From contig CAWIMV010000001.1 in NCBI GenBank assembly GCA_963837325.1, positions 310,001-374,000 on the forward strand: a stretch of DNA of 64,000 nucleotides, given 5' to 3'. Position numbers and translations under genes: made by a program. The DNA is from CAVQKZ01 sp963837325 (GTDB taxonomy: Bacteria; Actinomycetota; Actinomycetes; Mycobacteriales; Jatrophihabitantaceae). Shown piece after piece: positions 7,437-16,475 of the stretch (position 1 is the stretch's first letter; each line of letters begins with the position of its first letter). The notes beneath the pieces are model-generated. The model had not been told where the DNA came from, did not search any database, and saw only the letters and a list, made by a program, of their open reading frames with translations.

Positions 7437-10400
7437 ATGAAACGTCCTAGCCGGTTCCTCGTCCCTGCCGTCGTTGCCCTGCTCGTTGCTTCCGGACTAA
7501 TCGCCGGCTCGGCCGCGGCAGCACCGACCAGAGTCGCGCTGACCGTGACGGGCGGCAAGGTCATTGACGGTCCGGTCCGGGTCGAGGTTCTCAGTCCGCA
7601 GTTGCTGCGCTTGGAGTACGCCGCGGACGGACAGTTCGAGGACCGCCCGACCCTGAACGCCGTCGCGCGAAACGTCCGACCGCCCTGGTTCACCGCGCGG
7701 CGAGTCGGCGCCGAACTGCAGGTGCGCACGGGCAAGGTGCTGCTGCGCTACCGAGAAGGTTCGGGACCGTTCGCGCCGGCGAATACCAGCCTCGAGTTCC
7801 GCCTCGGCGGGAAGCGCACAATCGCCCATCCCGCGTTCGGGACTCCGACGCGCTCGGACGCGCTGGGCGGGTGGTACCGCGGCCTGGACTTCTATCCAAC
7901 CCAGGCCGGCCCGGTCGACCAGATCAAGTTGCACGCCGGGATGCTGAACCGCGGCGGGTGGTACCTGCTGGATGACACCAACACCGCCGTGCGGACGTCG
8001 ACCGGCTGGGTCGCGGCGCGGCCGAGCCGATCCTCGGCCTACCAAGACGGCTACCTGTTCGGCTACGGCGAGAACTACAAACAGGGTCTGGCCGATCTTC
8101 GGCTGCTCACCGGCCCCGACGTCATGCTCCCCAAATGGGCGTTCGGGAACTGGTTCTCCGAGTACAACGCGTTCAGCGCCGCGGACTACAAGAACTCGCT
8201 GTTGCCGGCGTTTCGGGCGAACAAGGTGCCGCTCGACGTTCTCGTCGCGGACACCGACTGGAAGGCGCCGAACCAGTGGGCCGGGTGGAACTGGAACCCG
8301 GCCCTGTTCCCCGACCCCGCCGGCTTCCTGAAGTGGGTGAAACAGCACAAGCTGCAACTCGCTCTCAACGTGCACGCGGCGATCTCCGAGGCCGACCCCA
8401 AGTACGCCCAAGCGCAAGCCACCGCTGGCGGGACGCTGGCTCCCACCACGGTCAGCTTCGCCCCGCAGCCGCACATCTTCGACTGGACCGATCCCGCACA
8501 GGCCAAAGCCTGGACCGAGTTGCACCGGCCGTTCGAAGACCAAGGTGTCCGGCAGTGGTGGCTCGACTACTGCTGCGATGCCAGCACAGCCAGCACTCCG
8601 GGAGTCACCCCGGACAGCTGGGTCAACGAGTTGTACCGCCGTCAGGGCGAAGCGCAGGGCTTGCGAGGGTTCGCGCTGTCGCGCATCGGCGACTCCTTCC
8701 CCGACTACAAGGGCATCGGCCCGTCCGGGCCGTGGGCCGAGCATCGCAGCACGGTGCACTTCACCGGCGACACCGAACCCGACTGGCCCACTCTGGCCTT
8801 CGCGGCGGCGTTCACCCCGGCCGAAGGCGCCAGCATCGGCCAGCCCTACGTCAGCCACGACATCGGCAGCTTCGCCGGCAAGCACCTGCCTGAAGACCTG
8901 TATCTGCGCTGGGTTCAGCTCGGCGCCTTCCAGCCGATCCTGCGGCTGCACTCCGACCACGGTGACCGGTTGCCGTGGCAATACTCCGGCGCGGTCCGCG
9001 GCGCAGCCGAAGAGTTCCTGCGGCTGCGGGAGTCGCTCGTGCCCTACCTGTACGACACGGGTCGGCAGGCGTACGACACCGGGTTGCCGATGGCCCGCGC
9101 GCTCTACCTCGACTGGCCGGCCCAGGACGCCGCCTACACCCACTCCACCGAGTACATGCTCGGCGATTCGATGCTCGTCGCCCCGATCACCACCCCGGGC
9201 CTCACCGCCACCACGTCGGTGTGGTTCCCACCCGGCACCTGGACCGACTTCTTCACCGGCGCGACGTTTCGCGGGCCGGCCGAACACTCCGTCGCCGCCA
9301 CCCCGGACCGGATGCCGGTGTTCCTCAAAGCCGGTGCGATCGTGCCGCAGGCGCCGGCCGCGGACAACGTCGCCTCACAACCGCAGAACTCGCTGAACCT
9401 GACCGTGGCGCCGCACGCCTCGGGCGCCACTTCCGTGTACGAGGACGCCGGTGACGGCCTGGGCTACCGCACCAAGCAGTACGCCCGCACCCCGATCACC
9501 TACACCGAAGGCACTCGCTCCCGGCTGGCGATCGATCCGACCCGGGGGTCGTACCCGGGCCAAAGCGTCAATCGCAAATACACCGTCACCTTCGACGATG
9601 TCGCAAGGCCGCACCGGGTCACGATCAACGGCAGGGCCGCTAGCTACCGCTACGTCCCGGCAAACCACAGCCTGATCGTCCGAGTTCCCGGCCGCGCTAT
9701 CCGCTCACGGGTCACGATCAGCCACGACGCTGCGCCGATCACGGTCACCCCGCAACCCGCTGTCGGGCTCAGCCTCGATGCCCCCAACGGCCTGACCGCC
9801 GGCCAAACCAGCACCGTCGTCGCCACGGTCCACAACGCCGGTCCGGGCGCGGTCAACAATCTCTCCGTCACGCTGCCGACGCCAACCGGCTGGGTGATCA
9901 CGCCGACCAGCAACACCCGGGTGGGCCTGCTCAAAGCCGGCGACAGTTTCAGCGTCTCGTTCTCGGTCACCCCAGCCGGGACCGCCCGCGACGCCGTGCT
10001 GGTTGCCACCGCCCACTACCGCAACCCCGACGGCAGCACCCGGTCGGTGCCAGCCGAACTGACCGTTGCCCCCCGCCCGGTAGCGGTAACGTTCCGCACC
10101 CGTGCGCCAGCCGGCACACCACCGGACGCGACGCTCTACCTACCCGGCAACATCGCCCAGCTTGGTCCCTGGGATCCGGGCAAGGTCGCCATGACCAACG
10201 TTGGCGGCGGAGTGTGGGAAGCCACCGTCACCATCACCGACGGCACCGATGTCCAGTACAAGTACACCCGCGGAACCTGGGACACGGTGGAAAACTGGGG
10301 CACCATCACCGGCACGGTGAACCGCGACGTCGTTATCGACGGCGGCACGAGCGCGACCATGACCGTCGACGACACCTCCACGGCCTGGTCGAATACCTCG

Positions 10401-10748
10401 ATACCCGACGACCACAAGGCGCCGCAGTACTGGCGAGACCCGCTCGTCGTCTCCACGACCCCTGCGGATGGCGCCACCACCGCGGCCCCGGCCGCCGTGA
10501 CCGTCAATTTCCAACGCGACATCGCTCCCACCGCTGCGGACTACTCCGGCTCGGTCACCGTCGCCCGGAGCGGCACGGCCGTACCCGGTACCGTCGCCGA
10601 ACCGACGCCGGGCGTACTCACCTGGACGCCGAGCACAGCACTGCCGGCCGGTCCCTACCAGGTCACCGTCAACAATGTCCAGAGCGTGATCGGGAGCGAC
10701 AGCGTGCCGATCCAGAAGCCCTATACCTTCGCGTTCACCGTCAGCTGA
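7437..10748 (+). CDS. Secreted modular GH31 alpha-glucosidase-type enzyme with a starch-binding-like module
   Basis: The 1103-residue protein starts at the second of two adjacent ATGs, six bases after GAGGAG. Residues 1 to about 33 form a Sec signal peptide. A beta-sandwich N-domain is followed by a GH31 barrel with the nucleophile in WWLDYCCD (Asp377) and the acid/base in HFTGDTEPDW (Asp445), then the GH31 beta domains. Three accessory modules follow: a NEW3/NPCBM-associated domain (starting near LTAGQTSTVV), a CBM20-like domain with LGPWDPG and VQYKYTRGTW, and an Ig-like domain with VVSTTPADGA. It should cleave alpha-glucosidic bonds outside the cell. Exact linkage is not predictable. Confidence 0.88.
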   Translation: MKRPSRFLVPAVVALLVASGLIAGSAAAAPTRVALTVTGGKVIDGPVRVEVLSPQLLRLEYAADGQFEDRPTLNAVARNVRPPWFTARRVGAELQVRTGKVLLRYREGSGPFAPANTSLEFRLGGKRTIAHPAFGTPTRSDALGGWYRGLDFYPTQAGPVDQIKLHAGMLNRGGWYLLDDTNTAVRTSTGWVAARPSRSSAYQDGYLFGYGENYKQGLADLRLLTGPDVMLPKWAFGNWFSEYNAFSAADYKNSLLPAFRANKVPLDVLVADTDWKAPNQWAGWNWNPALFPDPAGFLKWVKQHKLQLALNVHAAISEADPKYAQAQATAGGTLAPTTVSFAPQPHIFDWTDPAQAKAWTELHRPFEDQGVRQWWLDYCCDASTASTPGVTPDSWVNELYRRQGEAQGLRGFALSRIGDSFPDYKGIGPSGPWAEHRSTVHFTGDTEPDWPTLAFAAAFTPAEGASIGQPYVSHDIGSFAGKHLPEDLYLRWVQLGAFQPILRLHSDHGDRLPWQYSGAVRGAAEEFLRLRESLVPYLYDTGRQAYDTGLPMARALYLDWPAQDAAYTHSTEYMLGDSMLVAPITTPGLTATTSVWFPPGTWTDFFTGATFRGPAEHSVAATPDRMPVFLKAGAIVPQAPAADNVASQPQNSLNLTVAPHASGATSVYEDAGDGLGYRTKQYARTPITYTEGTRSRLAIDPTRGSYPGQSVNRKYTVTFDDVARPHRVTINGRAASYRYVPANHSLIVRVPGRAIRSRVTISHDAAPITVTPQPAVGLSLDAPNGLTAGQTSTVVATVHNAGPGAVNNLSVTLPTPTGWVITPTSNTRVGLLKAGDSFSVSFSVTPAGTARDAVLVATAHYRNPDGSTRSVPAELTVAPRPVAVTFRTRAPAGTPPDATLYLPGNIAQLGPWDPGKVAMTNVGGGVWEATVTITDGTDVQYKYTRGTWDTVENWGTITGTVNRDVVIDGGTSATMTVDDTSTAWSNTSIPDDHKAPQYWRDPLVVSTTPADGATTAAPAAVTVNFQRDIAPTAADYSGSVTVARSGTAVPGTVAEPTPGVLTWTPSTALPAGPYQVTVNNVQSVIGSDSVPIQKPYTFAFTVS

Positions 10749-10802
10749 CATTGCCGCACGTCAGTGCGTCTGGCTGGACATCGCGCCACGCTCGGCGCGG
10801 AG

Positions 10803-11132
10803 TCAGCTCGGCGTCGTAGCGGCGGCCTGTGGCGAGTTCGGAGTCGATGCCTCTGACAGGCCGGCCAGGCGGCGCTCTGCACGCTCGGTCCAGTACTTGA
10901 GATGCGCCCGGCGATTGCGTTCGATCGCGCGGACGTATGCCTGGCGGGCGGCGTCCAAATCACCGAACGCTTCGTGTGCTCGGCCGACGCGCGCTGCGTA
11001 CCTGGGCGTGGCCGGCATGTCGCAGTCCGTGCAGAAGTCCGGAGGCCCGCTGCTGCTCACCGGTGTCGTCATGACCGCTGGATCGGTCGGCTGGCTCACC
11101 CTCGGGGTCGGGGTCGCGGCGCTGTCCGTCAC
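10803..11132 (-). CDS. Hypothetical protein with a TPR-like helix pair
   Basis: The protein has up to 109 residues from a GTG at 11132; an ATG 20 codons in is an alternative start. After a disordered N-terminus comes CTDCDMPATPRYAARVGRAH, then the helical stretch AFGDLDAARQAYVRAIERN, which resembles one tetratricopeptide repeat. The tail is low-complexity. The CxxC could bind metal. It converges on the GH31 gene, with no clear terminator in the 54-base gap. Function is unknown. Confidence 0.5.
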   Translation of the reverse strand: MTDSAATPTPRVSQPTDPAVMTTPVSSSGPPDFCTDCDMPATPRYAARVGRAHEAFGDLDAARQAYVRAIERNRRAHLKYWTERAERRLAGLSEASTPNSPQAAATTPS

Positions 11133-11224
11133 CCAATGGCGATGCTGCCTGCGACGGCTCGCGTCGGTTCGCCCGACGCCCGTTCCGCACGATTATGTCG
11201 GCTCCGCCGGGTGAACCGGGAAGG

Positions 11225-11827
11225 ATGAGTTCCGTGAGAACCTCGGCGGACATCTTTGAAACTCAGGACGCGCTGCAGGCCGAAGCGAGCGCGGTCGAAG
11301 CGGATCTTGGGCTCACCGAGTTGCTGCAATCAGTCGGGCAACCGGTTCGCGTAGGCAGCTCCGCGCTGGGGCTCATGGTCTGGCGTGATCTCGACATCAC
11401 CGTCATCTGCCCGACGCTCGACGCCGGGTCCGTCGCGGCTGTCGGCGCTCGCCTCGCCGTCCAGCCCCGGGTCAGGCAGGTCGTGTTCCGCAACGACACC
11501 GGATCCTGGAACACCGATCCGGACTACCCGGACGGCCTCTACCTCGGCCTCAAGTACCGGACAGGTGAGGACGTCGACTGGCAACTCGACATTTGGTTCG
11601 TTGATCAGCCAGAGCGACAGCCGGACTTGATCCACCTGCAAACCTTCCCCGCGCAATTGACTCCTGAGACCCGCCGGGCCATCTTGCTGATCAAGTCAGC
11701 ATGGGCCGGGCGCTCGGAGTACGGCACCGCGGTCGGCAGTTTCGACATCTACTCGGCCGTTCTGAACGACGGCGTGCGCACGACTGCACAGTTTGACCAA
11801 TGGCTGATGAAACGGCCGGCGCGATAG
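11225..11827 (+). CDS. Nucleotidyltransferase-fold protein of unknown substrate
   Basis: The protein has about 200 residues. Near the N-terminus VGSSALGLMVWRDLDITV matches the polymerase-beta-type nucleotidyltransferase signature GS-x-G-x-DxD, with two metal-binding Asp positions. A possible third acidic position lies in DVDWQLDIWF. Length and layout resemble stand-alone aminoglycoside or RNA-modifying nucleotidyltransferase relatives, but no substrate domain is recognisable. The start is ATG 11225 or GTG 11234; the purine-rich GGAAGG at 11219 suits the GTG slightly better. It stands alone, followed by a short hairpin at 11842. Confidence 0.65.
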   Translation: MSSVRTSADIFETQDALQAEASAVEADLGLTELLQSVGQPVRVGSSALGLMVWRDLDITVICPTLDAGSVAAVGARLAVQPRVRQVVFRNDTGSWNTDPDYPDGLYLGLKYRTGEDVDWQLDIWFVDQPERQPDLIHLQTFPAQLTPETRRAILLIKSAWAGRSEYGTAVGSFDIYSAVLNDGVRTTAQFDQWLMKRPAR

Positions 11828-11841
11828 CCGAAGCCCGTTCG

Positions 11842-11856
11842 GACGGCGGCGCCGTC
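11842..11856 (+). terminator. Short GC hairpin
   Basis: GACGGC-GGC-GCCGTC forms a 6-bp stem with a 3-base loop, 15 bases after the nucleotidyltransferase-like gene. It is a weak terminator candidate. Confidence 0.4.
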
Positions 11857-11992
11857 TCCGCGCGCCAAGAGCGTGATTCTTTACTCTGAGAAAAAGCTTT
11901 CCTGGAAGCCTTTGCGGTCTCCGCGACGTTTCAATGTTGATCAGGTTGGGAACAACCGAGGCCTCATTGCCAACTGAATCGGGGACCTGTCC

Positions 11993-12298
11993 ATGTCTGA
12001 CTACCAGGGTGCGCCGGCCGCTACGAACTCGCCAGCGGTCGCCGCGAGTAGGTCGAACGGTTTGGCGATCGCCGGGATGGTTTGCGGCCTAGTCGGACTG
12101 CTGCTGTTCGCTGTCGTCCTCGGTCCGCTGGCCATCATCTTCGGTGGCATCGGGCTGTCGCGGGCCAAGAGCGGAGCGCCGCACCGCAACATGGCGCTGG
12201 CCGGGATCATTCTCGGCGTCGTGGACATCGCGCTGTTCGTGATTCTCCTGGCCACGGCAAAACACAACGGCGGAAGCGTCTACTTCCATGTCGGTTAG
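11993..12298 (+). CDS. Small DUF4190-type membrane protein (copy 2)
   Basis: The 101-residue protein is a close paralogue of the one at 1100-1402. It shares NGLAIAGMVCGLVGL, GPLAIIFGG and LSRAKSGAPHRNMALAGI almost without change, plus similar N- and C-terminal ends. It has two transmembrane helices and no known activity. The last 11 bases overlap the start of the CPBP protease gene in another frame, so the two are probably co-expressed. The upstream 40 bases also resemble those of copy 1 (see findings). Confidence 0.78.
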   Translation: MSDYQGAPAATNSPAVAASRSNGLAIAGMVCGLVGLLLFAVVLGPLAIIFGGIGLSRAKSGAPHRNMALAGIILGVVDIALFVILLATAKHNGGSVYFHVG

Positions 12299-13124
12299 GC
12301 CACCACCGGCCAGCGGTACGGCTGCGCAACTGCAGCCTCCGCCGGGCCCGGCGGCCGGTCTCCCGGAGCCGCCGCTGGACCAAGCGATGCAGCACATGCG
12401 CGCCCAGGATCCGAAGCCCTGGCCTTGGCGGGTCGCGGCGTTACCGTGCGCAGCGCTGCTCATGCTGGTCGTCGCCGGCTACGTGGCCACCAGGTTGATC
12501 CGACCACAGACCTTCGACGGCAAGCTCGCCCTCACGATCGGCGGCAACCTCGTCGTCCAAGGCCTGTTGGTGCTCGCGATCTGGTGGGCCGGACGGGACA
12601 TCGCCACCCGGTACGGCGGATGGGGACCGGCGTTCGGATGGCGCCGCCCGGTTCTAGCCGACATCAAGTACGCCGCAGCTGGTCTCGGTATCGCCTTCGT
12701 CGCCCGCGCCGTCGTGGCCGGCGTCGCGAACGCATTCACCGGCGGCCACGCGGCGAAACAAGCTCAGAACGTGCACCTGCACAGCACGTCGATCGCCGTC
12801 ATCGTCGTACTCATCGCCGTGACCGTTATCTGCGCACCACCCATCGAGGAACTCATGTTCCGCGGACTGCTCCTGCGCACCTTCACGACTCGCTTCGGGT
12901 TCTGGCCCGCCGCGGTGGCGTCGACCGCGATATTCGCCGCCTTCCACACCTACGAAACCCGAACCCTGGCCGGCGCACTGACGCTGGCCGGAGCCGTCGG
13001 TGCTATGGCCTTGACCAACTGCGTCCTCGTCCGGCTCACCAACCGGCTCACCCCGGGCATCCTCGTTCACGCCGCCCTCAACGCGCTCGCGGCGATCGTT
13101 CTCATCGTCCAGTCCGCCCACTGA
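12288..13124 (+). CDS. CPBP-family intramembrane glutamic endopeptidase
   Basis: The protein has 278 residues with a proline-rich cytoplasmic N-terminus of about 45 residues and several transmembrane helices. The CPBP/Abi signature is complete: PPIEELMFRGLLLRTF (EExxxR motif), AAFHTYE (FxxxH-type motif) and the third motif GILVHAALNA. Members cleave membrane or prenylated substrates, and some act in bacteriocin self-immunity. The ATG at 12288 lies inside the end of the DUF4190 gene; ATG 12390 is a shorter alternative. Coupling to DUF4190 suggests a common membrane role. Confidence 0.85.
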   Translation: MSVRPPPASGTAAQLQPPPGPAAGLPEPPLDQAMQHMRAQDPKPWPWRVAALPCAALLMLVVAGYVATRLIRPQTFDGKLALTIGGNLVVQGLLVLAIWWAGRDIATRYGGWGPAFGWRRPVLADIKYAAAGLGIAFVARAVVAGVANAFTGGHAAKQAQNVHLHSTSIAVIVVLIAVTVICAPPIEELMFRGLLLRTFTTRFGFWPAAVASTAIFAAFHTYETRTLAGALTLAGAVGAMALTNCVLVRLTNRLTPGILVHAALNALAAIVLIVQSAH

Positions 13125-13259
13125 ATAGATCGGACACGACGGCACCGAACGGTTCCCGAATCGGCCCGACGGAATGTCAACCCATCGCTCGCCGCGCTGC
13201 TCGTCCGCCGTGCGCAATGGCCGGTGACCGTCGTCCGTGATGCCGTAACGAGGCGATGA

Positions 13260-14402
13260 TCAGTAGGCCACCCACTCGCGCCCAAACCAGCGTCGTACGC
13301 GGCTTGAGCCGAATTCCGCCTTGGCCGCCGCCAGTACTTCGGAGGGGTCGTCGTACTGGCCAGAGGGGGGTCGGCCCGCCCGGAAGGTGACGTCGACGCG
13401 AGCGACCCGGTCGTTACCGAATTCGATGTAGCAAATTCCCCGGCCGTCGTACGACGACGTGGACTGAGTCCGGCGATATCGGGCGACGATCTCGTCGGCT
13501 ACGACCGCCGCCTGCCGTTCGGCGAAGACGCCGGCTTTCGGCGTCCCCACGCTGGTGACGTCGCCGACGGCGTACACATTGGGGTAGGAGGTCTCGAGGG
13601 TGTGTTGGTCGACCGGGATCCACCCGTCGACGCACATCCCGGACTCCTGCACCACCTGCGGCGCGCGGTGCACCGGCACGGCGAGGAATAGGTCGAAGGG
13701 CATCTCGTCGCCGTCGGCAAGCGCCGCCACCCGGCGTTGCGGGTCGAGCGAGCGCACGACTCGCTCTGGGCACCAGGCGATGCCACGTTCGGCGAAGGCC
13801 TCGCGCAGGGCGTGCGACGCGGTTGGCGATGGTGGAATGGGCGCGCCGAGCGGCATGACCAGGGATATCTCGCTCGCTTCGCGAAGCCCGCGTGCGGCCA
13901 GGAAGTCGTGCACCAGCAGTGCCGTTTCGCTCGGGGCGGGTGGGCACTTGAATGGGGTTGAGGTCACTCCAACCACGACCCGCCCACCGGCGAATCGTTC
14001 GAGTTCGTCGGCGGCGGCGAGCGCTCCTGCCGTGGTGTAGAACTCGTGCCCGGCTTCGACGAGGCCCGGTGTCGCCGCCGGGTGCAGGTCCGCGCCGAGG
14101 GCGACCACCATCACGTCGGCATGGAACGGCCCCGCATCCGTCTCGATGCGCACCTGTTCGGGATCGATGCTGCGGATCGTGGACTGGACGAATTGCACGC
14201 CGGGCTTGACCACGTCGCGATAGGAGTGGTGTACGGCGGCCGCGGTCGTGCGCCCGAACATCACGTCAAGCTTGGAGAACCCGAACACGAAGCCGTCGGC
14301 ACGGTCGATCAGCACGACCTCGGCGTCGTCACCGAGTGCCTCTGACAGGCGGGCCGTCAGTTCCAGGCCGCCGAAGCCGGCGCCCAACACCAGAATCCGC
14401 AT
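13260..14402 (-). CDS. FAD-dependent oxidoreductase, sulfide:quinone-oxidoreductase-like
   Basis: The 380-residue protein opens with the dinucleotide-binding motif VLGAGFGGLE and has a second flavin-site motif VYAVGDVTSVG near residue 295. FKCPPAPSE resembles the catalytic-cysteine segment of SQR-type enzymes. Further cysteines occur in IAWCPE and SGMCVDG. The fold and motifs fit a pyridine-nucleotide-disulfide oxidoreductase relative that reduces quinone or oxidises sulfide. The exact reaction is uncertain. The ATG at 14402 was preferred because upstream codons encode low-complexity sequence before the Rossmann strand. Confidence 0.8.
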   Translation of the reverse strand: MRILVLGAGFGGLELTARLSEALGDDAEVVLIDRADGFVFGFSKLDVMFGRTTAAAVHHSYRDVVKPGVQFVQSTIRSIDPEQVRIETDAGPFHADVMVVALGADLHPAATPGLVEAGHEFYTTAGALAAADELERFAGGRVVVGVTSTPFKCPPAPSETALLVHDFLAARGLREASEISLVMPLGAPIPPSPTASHALREAFAERGIAWCPERVVRSLDPQRRVAALADGDEMPFDLFLAVPVHRAPQVVQESGMCVDGWIPVDQHTLETSYPNVYAVGDVTSVGTPKAGVFAERQAAVVADEIVARYRRTQSTSSYDGRGICYIEFGNDRVARVDVTFRAGRPPSGQYDDPSEVLAAAKAEFGSSRVRRWFGREWVAY

Positions 14403-14724
14403 CGAGCGACCCCGTTCCAGATCATGGTGATCCGATTCGCCCGGCCGGTGAGGGCTGACCGAGACCCGTACGAATGTAGGGCTTCGGCCGCCCGGCGGTA
14501 AGCCTCGGCGCACGCGCCGGTGGACGCACCCGGTTCGCTGGATCCGGCTAATACCACCGAAGACACCGAAACGGGGCACGACACGCTGTGGTATGGAAGT
14601 TTCCCTTGTGTCAGTAAGAGATCTGTGTGACGGTTGTTGCAGGTGAGTTTCGGGGTTGAATGCGCGAAACCGTGTCGCGCCGGCCCATGCCGCGGTATCG
14701 GCGGCCGACGGAAGGAACCCGGCA
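14403..14724. other. 322-base divergent intergenic region
   Basis: This gap separates the SQR-like gene from the Rpf-like gene and holds both promoters. rpf genes in actinobacteria often carry a cyclic-di-AMP (ydaO) riboswitch. I looked for its conserved GGGGTGAAT and CCCGACAGCT blocks. I found only an isolated GGGGTTGAAT near 14653, so I do not call a riboswitch. No other gene is supported. Confidence 0.4.
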
Positions 14725-15726
14725 ATGGCTGTTGGCGCCACAAGCGGAAGCGTGTCGTTCTTCGCCGATTGGGAACGCGACAACGCCGCGGCAGAGGGAG
14801 CACCCGCCGCGACACGATCGGGGGTCCGCCCTGGCCGACTGGTCGCGCTCGGCGCGCTGGTGATCATGACAGCCGGGGTCGGGCTGGCGGTGAGTGCCGG
14901 GAGCGCCTCAGCTGACCCGTCGGGCACATCCTGGTACCGGCTGCGAGTGTGCGAATCGAGCAACAACTACGCCATCGATACCGGCAACGACCACTACGGC
15001 GCCTATCAGTTCGACCTTCCCACCTGGCGCGGCGTGGGCGGGAAGGGATACCCGAATCGCGCCAGCAAGGCCGAACAGGATGCCCGCGCGCTCATGCTCT
15101 ACCGCGAACGGGGTTGGCAACCGTGGCAGTGTGCAGCGATCCTCGGATTGCACAATGACCGCGATGCCGGCTCGGGTCGCACGAGTGACATCCACTTCCC
15201 GACCAGCACCTCCTCAGCGTCGTCGCGGATCCCGGCGTTCCCGGGTGGGTCGCATTGGTACCAGTACGGCGAGACCAGCTCGCACATCAAGGTGTTCCAG
15301 GATCGGATGCATGCTCGTGGGTTCTTCCCGGTTGGTACGGGGCAGTACGGGCCGAACACGCGGCGGATGGTCAAGCAGTTGCAGCGACTGAACGGGCTCG
15401 TGCCCAACGGCTACATCGGCCCGAACACCTGGCGGCTCGCCTGGACCGGACGGTATTCGGCGTCTGCGTCAGCGCCGACACCCAAGATCCCGGCGTTCCC
15501 GGGTGGGTCGCATTGGTACCAGTACGGCGAGACCAGCTCGCACATCAAGGTGTTCCAGGATCGGATGCATGCTCGTGGGTTCTTCCCGGTTGGTACGGGG
15601 CAGTACGGGCCGAACACGCGGCGGATGGTCAAGCAGTTGCAGCGACTGAACGGGCTCGTGCCCAACGGCTACATCGGCCCGAACACCTGGCGGCTGGCCT
15701 GGACGGGCACCTACCGCGCCCCGTAA
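14725..15726 (+). CDS. Secreted Rpf-like muralytic enzyme with two identical peptidoglycan-binding-like modules
   Basis: The 333-residue protein starts at ATG 14725, seven bases after AAGGAA. A single hydrophobic segment (ALGALVIMTAGVGLAVSAG) exports or anchors it. Residues from about 70 to 145 match the Rpf lysozyme-like domain: WYRLRVCESSNNY contains the catalytic Glu, and YGAYQFDLPTW and GWQPWQC are conserved. Two copies of an 86-residue module follow, each with FQDRMHARGFFPVGTGQYG and NGYIGPNTWR, resembling a PG_binding_1 unit. It should cleave cell-wall glycan and promote growth or resuscitation. Confidence 0.87.
   Translation: MAVGATSGSVSFFADWERDNAAAEGAPAATRSGVRPGRLVALGALVIMTAGVGLAVSAGSASADPSGTSWYRLRVCESSNNYAIDTGNDHYGAYQFDLPTWRGVGGKGYPNRASKAEQDARALMLYRERGWQPWQCAAILGLHNDRDAGSGRTSDIHFPTSTSSASSRIPAFPGGSHWYQYGETSSHIKVFQDRMHARGFFPVGTGQYGPNTRRMVKQLQRLNGLVPNGYIGPNTWRLAWTGRYSASASAPTPKIPAFPGGSHWYQYGETSSHIKVFQDRMHARGFFPVGTGQYGPNTRRMVKQLQRLNGLVPNGYIGPNTWRLAWTGTYRAP
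15229..15695 (+). repeat. Perfect 209-base duplication inside the Rpf-like gene
   Basis: Bases 15229-15437 recur without a single difference at 15487-15695, a period of 258 bases (86 codons). Only the 49-base linker and the last codons differ. Identity at synonymous positions implies very recent duplication or gene conversion. Confidence 0.9.
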
Positions 15727-15758
15727 CCGCGCCGTCGGGTCCGGCCCCGCGGTTCAGG

Positions 15759-15787
15759 CGTCAGGCCCGCCTGCAGCGGGCCTGACG
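15759..15787. terminator. Bidirectional hairpin terminator
   Basis: CGTCAGGCCCGC pairs perfectly with GCGGGCCTGACG across the loop CTGCA, a 12-bp stem. It sits between the convergent Rpf-like gene and the secreted-protein gene at 15796. Confidence 0.75.
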
Positions 15788-15795
15788 CGCAGCTG

Positions 15796-16203
15796 TCACC
15801 ACGTACCGCTACAGTCCTCGCCGTTAGCGACGGCGTTGTAGCACGCGAACAACTGCACTCTGGACTCGTTGGCGTATGCGTAGGCGTAGTTCTCCGTGGC
15901 GAGGTACTTGGTCTTGTCGCTCGTCCACAGGACCGCGTAGACACTCACGCCGTGGCTGGCGGCGCTGAACTTGTAGTGACCGTGGTACTTGCCGTTGGCG
16001 TTCTTGTACCAGGTCTTCGCCACCACGGCAGTGCGCTTGCCGTCCGGCAGGTGCAGGGTCGTGCTGGCGTACGTCATCGGCTGTACGCCCGCTGCCGGCG
16101 AAGCTGCGCTGGCCGATGGTGCGAACGCGGTGCCGACGAGTGTGGCGCCGGCGAGCATGGCCGACGTCGCAGCCGTTGTGACCATGCGGGTCAGGGCGTT
16201 CAT
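15796..16203 (-). CDS. Small secreted protein of unknown function
   Basis: The 135-residue protein has a clear Sec signal peptide with cleavage after the SASA-type site near residue 34. The mature part is rich in Tyr and Lys (WYKNANGKYHGHYKF, ENYAYAYANESR) and has two cysteines near the C-terminus (FACYNA, EDCSGTW) that could form a disulfide. AAAGGACG upstream of the ATG is a good ribosome site. It converges on the Rpf-like gene. No family is recognised. Confidence 0.7.
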   Translation of the reverse strand: MNALTRMVTTAATSAMLAGATLVGTAFAPSASAASPAAGVQPMTYASTTLHLPDGKRTAVVAKTWYKNANGKYHGHYKFSAASHGVSVYAVLWTSDKTKYLATENYAYAYANESRVQLFACYNAVANGEDCSGTW

Positions 16204-16367
16204 TGTGGTTCGTCCTTTCGATGTATCGACGCGGAGGCGCCGAATTGCGTCTCGGTTGACAGCACCGAGCCTGCGCGGCGCACGGGCCGCGGGCTAGGTC
16301 GCAGCAGCAGGTGACGCCATCCCGGGACGTCCCATCGGTGTTGGACGCGCGGTGTTACAGCGTGAGA

Positions 16368-16410
16368 CGCCGCCAGGGACTCGAACCCCGAACCCGCAGA
16401 TCAAGAGACC
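16368..16410 (-). repeat. Partial copy of the tRNA-Lys 3' half (candidate attachment site)
   Basis: Bases 16368-16397 are identical to 18621-18650, the acceptor and T-arm of the tRNA-Lys gene, in the same orientation. The match continues imperfectly through the anticodon loop (CTCTTGATC against CTCTTAATC), then stops. There is no 5' half, so this is not a functional tRNA. A direct repeat of the 3' half of a tRNA downstream of that tRNA is the usual trace of site-specific integration. Confidence 0.65.
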
Positions 16411-16475
16411 GCCGATACGGGTGCACTGGGAGACGCTTTCGCCCCGGCTTCACGAGAGGGTCCGTGTCCGTCCGG

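Noticed and set aside
14403..14724. Cyclic-di-AMP (ydaO) riboswitch upstream of the Rpf-like gene
   Set aside because: Only one short block resembling GGGGTGAAT is present; the conserved downstream blocks and pseudoknot are not recognisable.
13260..14966. 568-codon reading of the SQR-like gene
   Set aside because: The first 188 codons are low-complexity and overlap the Rpf-like gene on the other strand. The Rossmann motif begins directly after ATG 14402.
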